64,000 nucleotides of DNA. It comes from Actinacidiphila yeochonensis CN732. GTDB lineage: Bacteria > Actinomycetota > Actinomycetes > Streptomycetales > Streptomycetaceae. The stretch spans positions 1 through 64,000 of the forward strand of contig NZ_JQNR01000004.1 of the NCBI RefSeq assembly GCF_000745345.1, in the 5' to 3' direction. Under the pieces are notes generated by a model. It saw nothing but the letters and a program-made list of their open reading frames with translations, was not told where the DNA came from and made no database searches. A program made the position numbers and the translations under genes. This document shows, piece after piece, positions 41,334 to 50,426 of this stretch (positions are counted from its first letter, which is position 1; every line of letters begins with the position of its first letter).

Positions 41334-41989
41334 GCCCGCAGCGCGCCTCGGCTCCGGCGAGCGCACGAGGCGCCGCGGTCGCCCGCGGGATCGGCATCGG
41401 CCTGGTCAACACCCTGCTGCGGCCGCGCGTCCTCGGCACCTGGCGGATGCCGTCGTCCGGGCCGCTGATCCTCGCCGGCAACCACACGCACAACGTCGAC
41501 GGGCCGATACTCGTCGGCACCTCGCCGCGGCCGGTGCACTTCCTGGTGAAGAAGGAGGCGTTCGCCGGCCCGCTCGACCCGTTCCTGCGCGCCATCGGCC
41601 AGATCGAGGTGGACCGCTCCGGTCCCGACCGGACCGCGATCGGCTCGGCGCTGGAGGTCCTGGAGGGCGGCGGCGTCCTCGGCATCTTCCCCGAGGGCAC
41701 CCGCGGCGCCGGCGACTTCGCCGAGCTGCGGGCCGGCCTCGCGTACTTCGCGGTGCGCTCCGGCGCCCCCGTGCTGCCGGTGGCGGTGCTGGGCAGCGGA
41801 CGGCCCGGCCGGGCCGTCCCCTCGCTGCCGCCGCTGCGGGCCCGGATCGACGTCGTCTTCGGCGAGCCGTTCGCGGCCGGCGACGGCTCGGGCCGCCGCA
41901 CCCGCACCGCCCTGGACGCCGCCACCGTGCGCATCCAGGAGCACCTCGCCGCCCACCTCGCGGACGCCCGGCGGGCCACCGGCCGCTGA
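41330..41989 (+). CDS. plsC: 1-acylglycerol-3-phosphate O-acyltransferase family protein
   Basis: The 219-aa protein starts at GTG 41330, overlapping cmk by 4 bases. PlsC-type motifs: NHTHNVDGPI (HX4D catalytic pair), FLVKKEAFAGPL, IEVDRSG and FPEGTRG (motif III), VLPVAVLGSG (motif IV). It would transfer an acyl group to lysophosphatidic acid or a similar acceptor at the membrane. The family is large, so the exact acceptor is uncertain. Confidence 0.9.
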   Translation: MSPQRASAPASARGAAVARGIGIGLVNTLLRPRVLGTWRMPSSGPLILAGNHTHNVDGPILVGTSPRPVHFLVKKEAFAGPLDPFLRAIGQIEVDRSGPDRTAIGSALEVLEGGGVLGIFPEGTRGAGDFAELRAGLAYFAVRSGAPVLPVAVLGSGRPGRAVPSLPPLRARIDVVFGEPFAAGDGSGRRTRTALDAATVRIQEHLAAHLADARRATGR

Positions 41990-42076
41990 CCGCCGGGGCA
42001 GGCAGCCGGCCCGGCAGCCGCCCCACGACCCCACACCTGATCGGCCAGACCGACCGACGTTCCACGGAGAGAGCTC

Positions 42077-43537
42077 ATGGACCAGCAATACGAGCACGGC
42101 GACGCCGGTGAACTCGGCGACGCCGAGTACGCCGAGTTCATGGAGCTGGCCGCGGAGGAGGGCTTCGACCTCGAAGAGGTCGCCGACGACCTCGCCGCCG
42201 CCGGCCACGGCCCGCTGCCGGTGCTGGCCGTCGTGGGCCGCCCCAACGTCGGCAAGTCGACACTGGTGAACCGGATCATCGGCCGCCGCGAAGCGGTGGT
42301 CGAGGACCGCCCCGGAGTCACCCGCGACCGGGTCAGCTACGAGGCCGACTGGAACGGCCGCCGCTTCCGGATCGTCGACACCGGCGGCTGGGAGCAGGAC
42401 GTGCTGGGCATCGACGCCTCCGTCGCCTCCCAGGCCGAGTACGCGATCGAACTGGCCGACGCGGTGGTCTTCGTGGTCGACGCCAAGGTCGGCGCCACCG
42501 ACACCGACGAGGCCGTGGTCAAGCTGCTGCGCCGGGCCGGCAAGCCCGTGGTGCTCGCCGCGAACAAGGTCGACGGACCCTCCGGCGAGGCCGACGCGTC
42601 CGCGCTGTGGAACCTCGGCCTGGGGGAGCCGTACCCGGTCTCCTCCCTGCACGGCCGCGGCACCGGCGACCTGCTGGACGCCATCATGGACGCGCTGCCC
42701 GAGGCGCCCGCCCTGCAGTTCGGGGGCGTCGCCCCGGGCGGCCCGCGCCGCGTGGCGCTCATCGGCCGTCCCAACGTCGGCAAGTCCTCCCTGCTCAACA
42801 AGGTCGCCGGCAGCGAGCGGGTGGTGGTCGACGCCACCGCCGGCACCACCCGCGACCCGGTGGACGAGCTCATCGAGCTGGGCGGGGTGACCTGGCGGTT
42901 CATCGACACCGCGGGCATCCGGCGGCGTGTCCACCTCAGTGAGGGCGCGGACTACTACGCCTCGCTGCGTACCGCCGCCGCGCTGGAGAAGGCCGAGGTC
43001 GCGGTGATCCTCGTGGACGCCAGCGAGACCCTCGCCGAGCAGGACACCCGGATCGTCACCATGGCCGTCGAGGCCGGCCGGGCCGTCGTCATCGCCTACA
43101 ACAAGTGGGACAACCTCGACGAGGAGCGCCGCTACTACCTGGAGCGGGAGATCGAGCGCGATCTCGTCCAGGTGCAGTGGGCGCCCCGGGTGAACATCTC
43201 CGCCCGCACGGGTCGGCACGTCGAGAAGCTCGTCCCCGCCATCGAGACCGCCCTCGCCGGCTGGGAGACCCGAGTGCCCACCGGGAAGCTGAACGCCTTC
43301 CTGGGCGAGCTGGTCGCGGCCCACCCGCACCCCATCCGCGGCGGCAAGCAGCCGCGCATCCTGTTCGGCACCCAGGCGGGCACCCGGCCGCCGCGGTTCG
43401 TGCTCTTCGCCTCCGGCTTCCTGGAGGCCGGGTACCGGCGGTTCATCGAGCGCCGGCTGCGCGAGGAGTTCGGCTTCGAGGGGACGCCGATCCAGGTGTC
43501 GGTGCGCGTGCGGGAGAAGCGCGGGCGCAAGAAGTAG
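42077..43537 (+). CDS. der: GTPase Der (EngA)
   Basis: The 486-aa ribosome-assembly GTPase has two tandem G domains. G1 motifs are GRPNVGKST near residue 55 and GRPNVGKSS near residue 231. G3 is DTGGWE in the first and DTAGIRRR in the second; G4 is NKVD and NKWD. The C-terminal KH-like domain ends [25 protein letters not shown] sequence and a basic tail KRGRKK. An acidic N-terminal extension of ~45 residues is typical of actinomycete Der. GGAGAGAG precedes ATG 42077. Confidence 0.97.
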   Translation: MDQQYEHGDAGELGDAEYAEFMELAAEEGFDLEEVADDLAAAGHGPLPVLAVVGRPNVGKSTLVNRIIGRREAVVEDRPGVTRDRVSYEADWNGRRFRIVDTGGWEQDVLGIDASVASQAEYAIELADAVVFVVDAKVGATDTDEAVVKLLRRAGKPVVLAANKVDGPSGEADASALWNLGLGEPYPVSSLHGRGTGDLLDAIMDALPEAPALQFGGVAPGGPRRVALIGRPNVGKSSLLNKVAGSERVVVDATAGTTRDPVDELIELGGVTWRFIDTAGIRRRVHLSEGADYYASLRTAAALEKAEVAVILVDASETLAEQDTRIVTMAVEAGRAVVIAYNKWDNLDEERRYYLEREIERDLVQVQWAPRVNISARTGRHVEKLVPAIETALAGWETRVPTGKLNAFLGELVAAHPHPIRGGKQPRILFGTQAGTRPPRFVLFASGFLEAGYRRFIERRLREEFGFEGTPIQVSVRVREKRGRKK

Positions 43538-43571
43538 TACCGGCTCGTCCGCCGCCCCTCCGAGGGGCGGC

Positions 43572-43620
43572 GACGCGGGAACGGCCCGTGCCCTCCGAGG
43601 GCACGGGCCGTTCCCGCGTC
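43572..43620. terminator. 23-bp perfect hairpin, bidirectional terminator
   Basis: The arms 43572-43594 (GACGCGGGAACGGCCCGTGC and so on) and 43598-43620 are exact complements, with a 3-base loop. It lies 35 bases after der and downstream of the convergent small gene. A smaller hairpin (CCAGAGA/TCTCTGG, 43770-43786) lies just past the stop of that gene. Confidence 0.88.
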
Positions 43621-43791
43621 CGGGCTCCACAGGGACGAGCAACGGGCCCGGCGGCCACCGCCGCCCGGTCGCCGGCCGGTAGCCGCGGTCGCAGACGCCC
43701 CTGTACGGCCTCCTGCGGCCCTTTCCGCCCTTCGGGCCGCCCCTTTGGTCCAGCCATCCGTCAGGGCGCCCAGAGAGGCTCTCTGGCGCCG

Positions 43792-44127
43792 TCAGAGCAT
43801 CCGGTTGTCCCCACGCCCGGGAGGCAGTGCCGCCGGGCCCTCGCCGGGCGGCACGGCGGCGTGGCCGGGGGCCTCGGGTCCTCGGTGCCGGCCTGGCGGC
43901 TTGGCCTGCGGGTACTCCGAGTGCCAGGACCCGAAGCCCTTGAACTGGATGGCCTCCTCGCCGGTGCGGTCGCCGGGCAGGGTGCGGAAGAGCCTTCGGT
44001 ACTCCGAGTAGAGGGCGTCATAGATCGGCGTGCTGCTGACACCGCCTGCGGCCGGTTCCTGCGCCGCGCGCATGGACGGGATGTAGCGCTGGTAAGGGGC
44101 TCGGGAGGAGGCGTCGAAGCTGTGCAC
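43792..44127 (-). CDS. Small actinomycete protein with STPIYDALYSEYRR motif
   Basis: The protein is about 111 aa if GTG 44127 is the start (VHSFDASSRAPYQRYIPSMR). No ATG is available and no strong ribosome binding site is seen, so the start is uncertain. The conserved-looking core is SSTPIYDALYSEYRRLFRTL, PGDRTGEEAIQFKGFGSWHS, then a Pro/Gly-rich tail. I recall similar short proteins in other streptomycetes but no function. Codon use is normal only in the lower part of the open frame; the upstream part reads as non-coding Arg-rich sequence. Confidence 0.55.
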   Translation of the reverse strand: MHSFDASSRAPYQRYIPSMRAAQEPAAGGVSSTPIYDALYSEYRRLFRTLPGDRTGEEAIQFKGFGSWHSEYPQAKPPGRHRGPEAPGHAAVPPGEGPAALPPGRGDNRML

Positions 44128-44507
44128 GTAACTGCCAACGAGGCGGAGCCCGGACGGGATGCGGGCCGCACGGCTGAATTGCCTATCTTTGACCTGGTCA
44201 GCGAAGTACCGGACGGAATGGTGCCCAATACCCGCGCATGCGGGACGGCGCGCACGCCCGCGGCACGCCCGCGGCACGCGCGCCCTCGCCACGGTCCCCG
44301 CACCCGGCTGCGACGCGACGGCCGACCGGGCGCGGGAAGCACGGCCAACCCGGTGCCGCCGCAGGACCGGTGCCGCCACGGCCGCCACGGAGGTCCGGAA
44401 CGGCAGGCGGACGGCTCCGGAGCGGCTCCCGTGCGTCGGCCCGGCGGTGTGCCGCCGCGGGGCCCGTCGAAGCACCTGCCCGGCCGGGCGATCGGCCGGG
44501 CCGCTGA
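44128..44507. other. Intergenic region upstream of the 111-aa gene
   Basis: 380 bases between two minus-strand genes. Minus-strand CAAAGATAGGCAATTC near 44176-44191 is AT-richer than its surroundings and may be promoter sequence for the 111-aa gene. A GCCCGGCCGGGC-type palindrome near 44480 may end the 272-aa gene. Confidence 0.4.
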
Positions 44508-45326
44508 TCAGGTGCCGGAGAGCGGCATCATCGCGGCCACCAGCTGTCCGCGCGCGCACGCCCGGGCCAGTGCCTCGCGCATCAGGTCCTCCCGCGGCTG
44601 CCGGCCGATGGAGCCGGCGGGGCCGGCGTAGACGTACACCTCGTTGCTGCGCTGGACCGCGGCCCGCCAGCCGTCGCTGACCGCGAGCGGCTGGTGTGCC
44701 TGCCACCAGGCGGCACCCGGGGAGCCGCCCACGCCGGGCTGGAGGACGGCGTGCAGCTTGCCCATGGCCAGCAGCACGGACCAGCCGGTCAGCGGGGACG
44801 GCGGCTGCTCCAGATCGAGCTGCGGCACGAAGCCCTGCTCGATCAGGAGCGGCAGGAAGTCGTCCCCCTGCCCGACGGAGCCCACCCGGGCCACCGGGCC
44901 GGTCGGCTCCACCACGAGAGCGGGGCGCAACTGGTCCTTGACGATGATCAGACCGCAGGTGATGCCGAGGACCGCCTGTCGCGGTGCGAGGTCGGCCGGC
45001 GGCACCTGCGCCTGGGAGGGGAAGGGCGCCTCCCCGCCGGCCCCCGGGGCGTCGGGGCTGATGCTGCGCACCGCGCCCTGGAGGTCGGCCTCCGCGACCG
45101 GCACCACCTGCGAGGGGATGCAGCTCGCGTGCGCGAAGGCGAGTACGGCGGTCTCCTCGCCGACGAACAGCACCGTGCTGGTCCGCTCCTGCCCGCTGTC
45201 GCCCGGGGTGCGGCAGGAGGTGCAGTCGTACGTCCCGGGTGAGCTCTCGCCGTTGAGGAGCCGCGCGGTCTCCTCGTCCCCGATCTCGGCTCGTACCTCG
45301 TCACTCACGTCGAGCATGGGCGCCAC
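44508..45326 (-). CDS. Conserved hypothetical protein, 272 aa
   Basis: The start is GTG 45326 (VAPMLDVSDEVRAEIGD) with AAGGAG six bases upstream, which decides against the longer frame. The sequence has CTSCRTPGD (a Cys pair), TVLFVGEETAVLAFAHASC, LGITCGLIIVKDQLRPALVV and VYVYAGPAGSIGRQP, then a helical C-terminus. It looks like a soluble mixed alpha/beta protein with no signal peptide. I do not recognise the family. It is divergent from the Rpf-like gene. Confidence 0.8.
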   Translation of the reverse strand: MAPMLDVSDEVRAEIGDEETARLLNGESSPGTYDCTSCRTPGDSGQERTSTVLFVGEETAVLAFAHASCIPSQVVPVAEADLQGAVRSISPDAPGAGGEAPFPSQAQVPPADLAPRQAVLGITCGLIIVKDQLRPALVVEPTGPVARVGSVGQGDDFLPLLIEQGFVPQLDLEQPPSPLTGWSVLLAMGKLHAVLQPGVGGSPGAAWWQAHQPLAVSDGWRAAVQRSNEVYVYAGPAGSIGRQPREDLMREALARACARGQLVAAMMPLSGT

Positions 45327-45608
45327 GGGAGTCTCCTTGGAAAAATGCCGTGCTGCGGCCGCGAACACGGTCCGAAGCGGGTTGTCCGGCCGCCGGGCGT
45401 GTCCCCGGCGCACTCTGTCAACGGACAGCGCGCGCGGAGGGTCACGGTCTGCCATCCGGTACTTCCGGCCGCCTGGCGGGCCCCGGAAACGGCCACATGG
45501 CCAGTCGGATACGAAACCAGGAGCTGCCTGGTCCACCCGGGTGGGTTGAGCGCGGCCGTGTGCCGTGTTGCCGGAGTTTCAGGGGGGCGACCTGCCTAGC
45601 GTAGTCTG

Positions 45609-46349
45609 ATGATCGAACTGTCGAATTTGTCCGATTCATCGCGCCCATCGGATTCGTCTGATCTGCCGACCGATCGACAGATCCGCAGTGCGGGCCGGAG
45701 CTCCTCGTTCCGTGCCACCGGTACCCGCGCCGCCACGGCCCTCGCCGCGCTCGGCGCCTTCGCGCTGCTTCCGCTGCTCACCCAGCCCGCCCAGGCCGCC
45801 TCAGAAGCCGCTCCCCGGCCGGAGCTGGCCGCTCCGCCGCCCAGCCGCTCCGCCTCGGCGCCGTCGCCCCTGGGAGGCCTCCAGGGCATGGATCTGATCG
45901 CCCGCGCGGCCACCACCACCCCCGAGTTCACCCGGCAGCGGTCGGTGTGGGACGACCTCGCCATGTGCGAGAGCAGCGGGGACTGGCACATCAACACCGG
46001 CAACACCTTCTACGGCGGCCTCCAGTTCTGGCAGCCGACGTGGGAGCTGTTCGGAGGGCTGGCCTACGCCCGGCGCGCCGACCTGGCAACCCCGCAGCAG
46101 CAGATCGACATCGCCGAGGCCGTCCTGCGCGTCCAGGGCTGGGATGCCTGGCCGGTCTGCTCGCGCAAGATCGGCCGCAAGGGCTTCGAGCGCCTCGTGC
46201 ACACCGTCCAGCCCGGCGAGACGCTGGGCGGGATCGCCGAGCTGTACGACACCCACGGCGGCTGGCCCGCGCTCTACTCGCTCAACCGGTCCCTCATCGG
46301 CGACGACCCGGACATGGTCGAGCCCGGCATGGTGCTGACCGTCACCTGA
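45609..46349 (+). CDS. Resuscitation-promoting-factor-like transglycosylase with LysM
   Basis: The 246-aa secreted protein has a signal segment TRAATALAALGAFALLPLL with AQAAS cleavage near residue 63. The Rpf/transglycosylase-like domain follows (WDDLAMCESSGDWHINTGN, FYGGLQFWQPTW), with the catalytic Glu in CESSG, and a C-terminal LysM (VQPGETLGGIAELYDTHGGW, LYSLNR). Such enzymes cut peptidoglycan and stimulate spore germination or growth. One position is unusual: GNTFYGG instead of the common GNGFYGG. ATG 45609 lacks a clear ribosome binding site. Confidence 0.92.
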   Translation: MIELSNLSDSSRPSDSSDLPTDRQIRSAGRSSSFRATGTRAATALAALGAFALLPLLTQPAQAASEAAPRPELAAPPPSRSASAPSPLGGLQGMDLIARAATTTPEFTRQRSVWDDLAMCESSGDWHINTGNTFYGGLQFWQPTWELFGGLAYARRADLATPQQQIDIAEAVLRVQGWDAWPVCSRKIGRKGFERLVHTVQPGETLGGIAELYDTHGGWPALYSLNRSLIGDDPDMVEPGMVLTVT

Positions 46350-46850
46350 GTCGAGGCCGGTGCAGGGCCCACCGCCGCCTGGCGGAGCGGGCCCGGCCCG
46401 GTGCCGGGTGAGCGAGGGTCGCCCCCGGCGCACTCCCACCGAGCGGCCCGCACCCCCCTTCGCGGGTGCGGGCCGCGCCGACACGTACGCCCCCGAGGTG
46501 TCGTGCGCGCGTCCGAGACGCCCGTACGGCCCCGCCGGCCCGGTTCTCTCGGCGACGGTCGCTCCGCGGGGCACTCCGCCGGGGGTCTGTCTGCCCGGGC
46601 CGCTCTGCCGGGGGTCCCTCTGCCGGGCGGCCGTGGTCCGTCCGGGCCCGCTCCCCGGGCGCGTGAGGGAAAAGCCGGGGGCTTTAGCGCCTTACCGTGC
46701 AGGTGTCCGGCAAACCACCAGAATTGGCCCGTCCGTGTGAAGACTGTGCGGACGTTGTGGCAGTCGCCCTCATGCATCCCGCACGCGTCATCATGCGCCC
46801 CGGTCTCCTGCGGCTGCGGAACATCTATTCGGACGAATACCGTGACAGGT
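46350..46850 (+). other. Intergenic region after the Rpf-like gene
   Basis: 501 bases with no credible gene. It holds the terminator at 46443-46476. A less GC-rich part near 46700-46850 is probably the promoter of the I78 gene. Confidence 0.5.
46443..46476. terminator. Hairpin terminator after the Rpf-like gene
   Basis: GCGGCCCGCACCC (46443-46455) and GGGTGCGGGCCGC (46464-46476) are exact 13-base complements around an 8-base loop. Confidence 0.75.
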
Positions 46851-47069
46851 ATGGCACCTGAACCGAACCCGCCCGGTGGCAATCCCTCCGACGATCTCGG
46901 CGCCTATGTGGGACTGACCCGTCAGGAAGCCGAGGACCGCGCCCGCGAGCACGGCTGGACCACGGTCCGCAGCCTGCCGACCGGGACCGTGGTGACGATG
47001 GAGTACGTCGTCGGACGCCTGAACTTCATCGTGGACGCGGACCGCGTGCAGCGCTGCTGGCTGGGCTGA
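46851..47069 (+). CDS. I78 family peptidase-inhibitor-like small protein
   Basis: The 72-aa protein starts at ATG 46851. The core LGAYVGLTRQEAEDRAREHG, TVVTMEYVVGRLNFIVDADR and terminal VQRCWLG match the inhibitor I78 pattern (helix, then strand with RLN.xxD and a late Cys). No signal peptide is seen. The 3' part overlaps the end of the convergent PAP2 frame by 148 bases, which makes the PAP2 C-terminus doubtful rather than this gene. Confidence 0.8.
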   Translation: MAPEPNPPGGNPSDDLGAYVGLTRQEAEDRAREHGWTTVRSLPTGTVVTMEYVVGRLNFIVDADRVQRCWLG

Positions 47070-48211
47070 GGGGCGACACCGGGCGCGTCGCCTGCCGGTC
47101 CTGCGGACGCCTGCTGCCCGCGGGGGACAGCGGGGTGCGCTCGCCGCGGGGGGTCGCCCCCGGCCGACCGGAGGGGTGCGCTCCGCCCGTCTGGGGCGCC
47201 GTGCCCTGACTCCTGGCCGTGCCGCTCCCGGCTCCCGGCCCCTGGGCCGCGGGGAGCCGCCGCCGGCCGCCGAGTCGCCGCCGGTGAGGCCGCCGGCCTG
47301 CGCCGGAGCGGTGGACGCGCCCGCCACCGGGCCGCCCCCCGAGCCCTTGGGTGAACCCTTCCCCCGGCCACCGGACGGCGGCCCGGCCGCCGCGGGGCGC
47401 TCAGGGCGTCCGCGCCGCACGCCGGGGCCGTGGCGAGGGCCGCCGCGGGAGCGGCCGGGGCATCGGCCTCCGCGGCTTCCGCCAGCCGTGCCGCGACGAG
47501 CCCCGAAGGCACCGCCATCGGCGTCCTCACGCGGGCGCGGCGGTACCGGAGGCGAGCCAGCAGCTCGGTCAGCCACTCCTCGGTATGGGCCATCGCTGGC
47601 TCGAACCACGGGAGGGCCAGCAGGATCAGCAGCCCGGCGGCCCAGCCGAGCAGGACGTCGCTCACCCAGTGCGTACCCAGGTAGACGGTGGTGGCGCCCA
47701 CGCCGAGCGCGAGCAGCGCGCTGGCCACCGACCCCCAGCGGCGGGCGCGCGGGGTGGTGGCCAGGTAGGCCAGGACGCCCCAGGTCACGACCGCGTTGGC
47801 GGTGTGACCCGAGGGAAATATGTCCCCGCCGGCGAACATCTCGGCCGATCCGACCGTGGTCGCGTAGTGCGGGCCGAGCCGCCCCAGACCGTACTTGACC
47901 GCGCCCACGGTGATGTTGAGCAGCAGCAGCGAGGTGCCGAGCACGAGCAGCGGGTGCAGTGTGCGGTGGCGCCAGGCGCGCCAGCCCAGCCAGGCGAGCA
48001 CCATCACGGCTGTCGGGCCGCGCTGGCCGAGGACCACGAAATAGTCCAGGAACGCGTGGATCTGCGGCCACTGCTTGTAGGGGCGCCACAGCATGACCTG
48101 CCAGTCCAGCGTCACCAGTTTGGACGTGGTCACAACGCCGACGACGATCGCCACGTAGGACGCCACAGTCAGGCCGAACAGCCACACGCGTGTTCGGCTC
48201 ATCTGAGGCAT
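46922..48211 (-). CDS. PAP2-family membrane phosphatase
   Basis: The start is ATG 48211 (MPQMSRTRVW), five bases after GGGAG. Residues 1-225 have about six transmembrane helices and the phosphatase motifs FPSGHTANAV and YLGTHWVSDVLLG (His and Asp of the catalytic set); the first motif is less typical (VKYGLGRLGPHY). It may dephosphorylate lipid pyrophosphates. After about residue 275 the frame becomes Arg/Pro-rich with poor protein character and runs antisense into the I78 gene. A one-base shift near 47400 would instead give a Gly/Ser/Lys tail. The true C-terminus is therefore uncertain. Confidence 0.75.
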   Translation of the reverse strand: MPQMSRTRVWLFGLTVASYVAIVVGVVTTSKLVTLDWQVMLWRPYKQWPQIHAFLDYFVVLGQRGPTAVMVLAWLGWRAWRHRTLHPLLVLGTSLLLLNITVGAVKYGLGRLGPHYATTVGSAEMFAGGDIFPSGHTANAVVTWGVLAYLATTPRARRWGSVASALLALGVGATTVYLGTHWVSDVLLGWAAGLLILLALPWFEPAMAHTEEWLTELLARLRYRRARVRTPMAVPSGLVAARLAEAAEADAPAAPAAALATAPACGADALSAPRRPGRRPVAGGRVHPRARGAARWRARPPLRRRPAASPAATRRPAAAPRGPGAGSRERHGQESGHGAPDGRSAPLRSAGGDPPRRAHPAVPRGQQASAGPAGDAPGVAPQPSQQRCTRSASTMKFRRPTTYSIVTTVPVGRLRTVVQPCSRARSSAS

Positions 48212-48649
48212 CCTGCTCCCGGTCGAGCGCCTCGCCGGGGGGTGGAGCCTGTAATCGGTACGCACCCAATCGACGTTACAGCGTGTGACAGCACACAACC
48301 GCCGCAGGGGCGGCTTTGTAATGACGATGTGATGTGGAGTGCGTCTCACCACTCCTTTGGCGGATGGTCTTTCGGGGTGGAATGCGCCGGGGCTCGGAAG
48401 ATTATGTTCGACTGCTCATACCCCCTGCGGAGCCGTCTTATTCGAAGCTTATTTCCCTCGAATTTATTCGGTGTTTCCCGGCGCCACACCCAGCCGCTCG
48501 GCCCTGGGGAGCCGTCGGAGAGCGGCTCCGCCGCGGGCCCTGTCGGGGGAAAGGCCCTCCGCCGGGGCTAACCTAGCCGGTCAGTGGTGTCCGCCCGCCG
48601 CTCGGGGCATCCGCCGGTACCCGGTCGGCTCTTCGCTCGGAGGTCCGTC
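48212..48649. other. Divergent intergenic region, AT-rich in the middle
   Basis: 438 bases between the PAP2 and acyl-CoA dehydrogenase genes. Positions ~48395-48480 are strikingly AT-rich for this genome and contain TTATTCGAAGC and CTCGAATTTATTCGG, including the inverted ATTCGA/TCGAAT at 48440-48445 and 48458-48463. It is probably promoter or regulator-binding DNA. No gene is recognised. Confidence 0.5.
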
Positions 48650-49846
48650 ATGTCCGCAGCAGCCGCCCCCCGGGCCGCCTTCGACCCCCGCGACCCGCTG
48701 GGCCTGGACGACCTGCTGACCGCGGAGGACCTCGCCGTTCGCGAGACGGTGCGTGCCTGGGCGGCCGAACGGGTGATGCCGCACATCGCCGACTGGTACG
48801 AACGGGGTGAACTGCCCGTCATCCGGGAACTGGCTCGCGAGCTCGGTGCCATCGGCGCCCTCGGCATGCACCTGGACGGCTACGGCTGCGCGGGTGCCAC
48901 CGCGGTGCAGTACGGGCTGGCCTGCCTGGAGCTGGAGGCGGCCGATTCCGGCATCCGCTCCCTGGTGTCCGTGCAGGGGTCGCTCGCCATGTTCGCGATC
49001 CACCGGTACGGCTCGGCCGAGCAGAAGGAGCGGTGGCTGCCGGCGATGGCCTCCGGGGAGGTCATCGGCTGCTTCGGCCTGACGGAGCCCGACCACGGCT
49101 CGGACCCGGCCGCGATGGCCACCCGGGCGGTGCGGGACGGCTCCGACTGGGTGCTCGACGGCCGCAAGATGTGGATCACCAACGGCACGGTGGCCGGCGT
49201 CGCCGTCGTCTGGGCCCGCGCGGACGAGGGGGTGCGCGGCTTCCTCGTGCCCGCCGGGACCCCTGGCTTCTCGGCGCCGGAGATCCGCCGCAAGGCGAGC
49301 CTGCAGGCGTCCGTCACGAGCGAACTGGTCCTCGACGGGGTGCGGCTGCCCGCGGACGCCGTGCTGCCCGAGGCGGTGGGCCTGCGCGGGCCGCTGAGCT
49401 GCCTGAACAACGCCCGCTACGGCATCGTCTGGGGAGCCCTGGGCGCCGCCCGCTCATGTTTCGAGGCCGCGCTGCGCTACGCGGGGGAACGCGAGCAGTT
49501 CGGGCGGCCGATCGGCGGGTTCCAGCTCACCCAGGCCAAGCTCGCCGACATGGCGGTCGAACTGCACAAGGGGCTCCTGCTCGCCCACCACCTGGGACGT
49601 CGGATGGACGCGGGCACCCTGCGGCCGGAGCAGGTCAGCTTCGGCAAGCTCAACAACGTGCGGGAGGCGATCGACATCTGCCGGACCGCCCGGACGATCC
49701 TGGGCGCCAACGGGATCTCGCTGGAGTACCCGGTGATGCGGCACGCCGCGAACCTGGAGTCCGTGCTCACCTACGAGGGCACGGTGGAGATGCACCAGCT
49801 GGTGCTGGGCAAGGCGCTCACCGGGCTCGACGCCTTCCGCGGCTGA
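48650..49846 (+). CDS. Acyl-CoA dehydrogenase (glutaryl-CoA dehydrogenase-like)
   Basis: The 398-aa FAD enzyme starts at ATG 48650, six bases after GGAGG. Family features: IGALGMHLDGYGCAGA, YGSAEQKERWLPAMASGE, CFGLTEPDHGSDPAAMATRA (FAD/substrate motif), WITNGTVAGVAVVWARA, RYGIVWGALGAARSCFEAAL, REQFGRPIGGFQLTQAKLAD. The catalytic base is the Glu of LTYEGTVEMHQLVLG near residue 376. The overall layout is close to glutaryl-CoA dehydrogenases of lysine/tryptophan breakdown, but the substrate was not proved from sequence. Confidence 0.92.
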   Translation: MSAAAAPRAAFDPRDPLGLDDLLTAEDLAVRETVRAWAAERVMPHIADWYERGELPVIRELARELGAIGALGMHLDGYGCAGATAVQYGLACLELEAADSGIRSLVSVQGSLAMFAIHRYGSAEQKERWLPAMASGEVIGCFGLTEPDHGSDPAAMATRAVRDGSDWVLDGRKMWITNGTVAGVAVVWARADEGVRGFLVPAGTPGFSAPEIRRKASLQASVTSELVLDGVRLPADAVLPEAVGLRGPLSCLNNARYGIVWGALGAARSCFEAALRYAGEREQFGRPIGGFQLTQAKLADMAVELHKGLLLAHHLGRRMDAGTLRPEQVSFGKLNNVREAIDICRTARTILGANGISLEYPVMRHAANLESVLTYEGTVEMHQLVLGKALTGLDAFRG

Positions 49847-49982
49847 GCCGCCGCACGCCGCGGGGCGTGCCGGCAGCGTGCCATCCGACAGGCCGGCACC
49901 TGTGGCGGCGAGGTGGCGCGGGCGGACGCGGACCGGCCCGGACCGGACCGGCCCGGGCCGGGCGCGACGGCCCGTCCCGGGG

Positions 49983-50426
49983 TCAGTTCTGGTTGAAGAA
50001 ACCGTCGCCGTGGTGGCGGCTGTTCGGGCTCATCACCGAGTAGTCCGCCGGGGTGAGGAGGAAGACCCGGGTGGCTACCCGCTCGATGGAGCCGCGCAGC
50101 CCGAAGGTGAGGCCCGCCGCGAAGTCGACCACGCGCTTGGCGTCGGCCGCGTCCATGGCGGTGAGGTTGACGATCACCGGCACCCCGTCGCGGAAGAGCT
50201 CGCCGATGCCGCGGGCGTCGCGGAAGCCGTCAGGGGTGATCGTCGCGATGCGGCGCCCCTGCTCGTTGGCCGACTCCGACGCCACCCTGACCCGGGGGTC
50301 CGTCACCCAGGTGTCGGGGCGCTCCGGGCTGTCGCCGTAGTCGGCGTACTCCTCGTCGTAGTAACCCTCGCCGCCGTTGTCGTCGACGAGGCCCAGCCAG
50401 GCGCTCGCCCGTCGAACCGAACCCAT
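49983..50426 (-). CDS. SepF-like cell division protein (paralogue)
   Basis: The 147-aa protein has an acidic Tyr-rich N-terminal linker ([20 protein letters not shown]) and a SepF core: [74 protein letters not shown] 50426 follows AGGAGG. SepF anchors and bundles FtsZ at the septum. The main sepF normally lies in the ftsZ cluster, so this is probably one of the additional SepF-like proteins of Streptomyces; its own role is inferred. Confidence 0.92.
   Translation of the reverse strand: MGSVRRASAWLGLVDDNGGEGYYDEEYADYGDSPERPDTWVTDPRVRVASESANEQGRRIATITPDGFRDARGIGELFRDGVPVIVNLTAMDAADAKRVVDFAAGLTFGLRGSIERVATRVFLLTPADYSVMSPNSRHHGDGFFNQN

Noticed and set aside
43792..44706. Longer 304-codon version of the 111-aa protein
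   Set aside because: The upstream ~190 codons are Arg/Ala-rich with no motif and no ribosome binding site; protein-like sequence starts only around 44127-44190.
45327..45608. Possible c-di-AMP (ydaO) riboswitch before the Rpf-like gene
   Set aside because: Such riboswitches are known before Streptomyces rpf genes, but I see no matching conserved core in this 282-base gap.
49853..49870. Small hairpin GCACGCC/GGCGTGC after the acyl-CoA dehydrogenase gene
   Set aside because: Only a 7-base stem in a very GC-rich gap with several equally good alternatives; too weak to call as a terminator.
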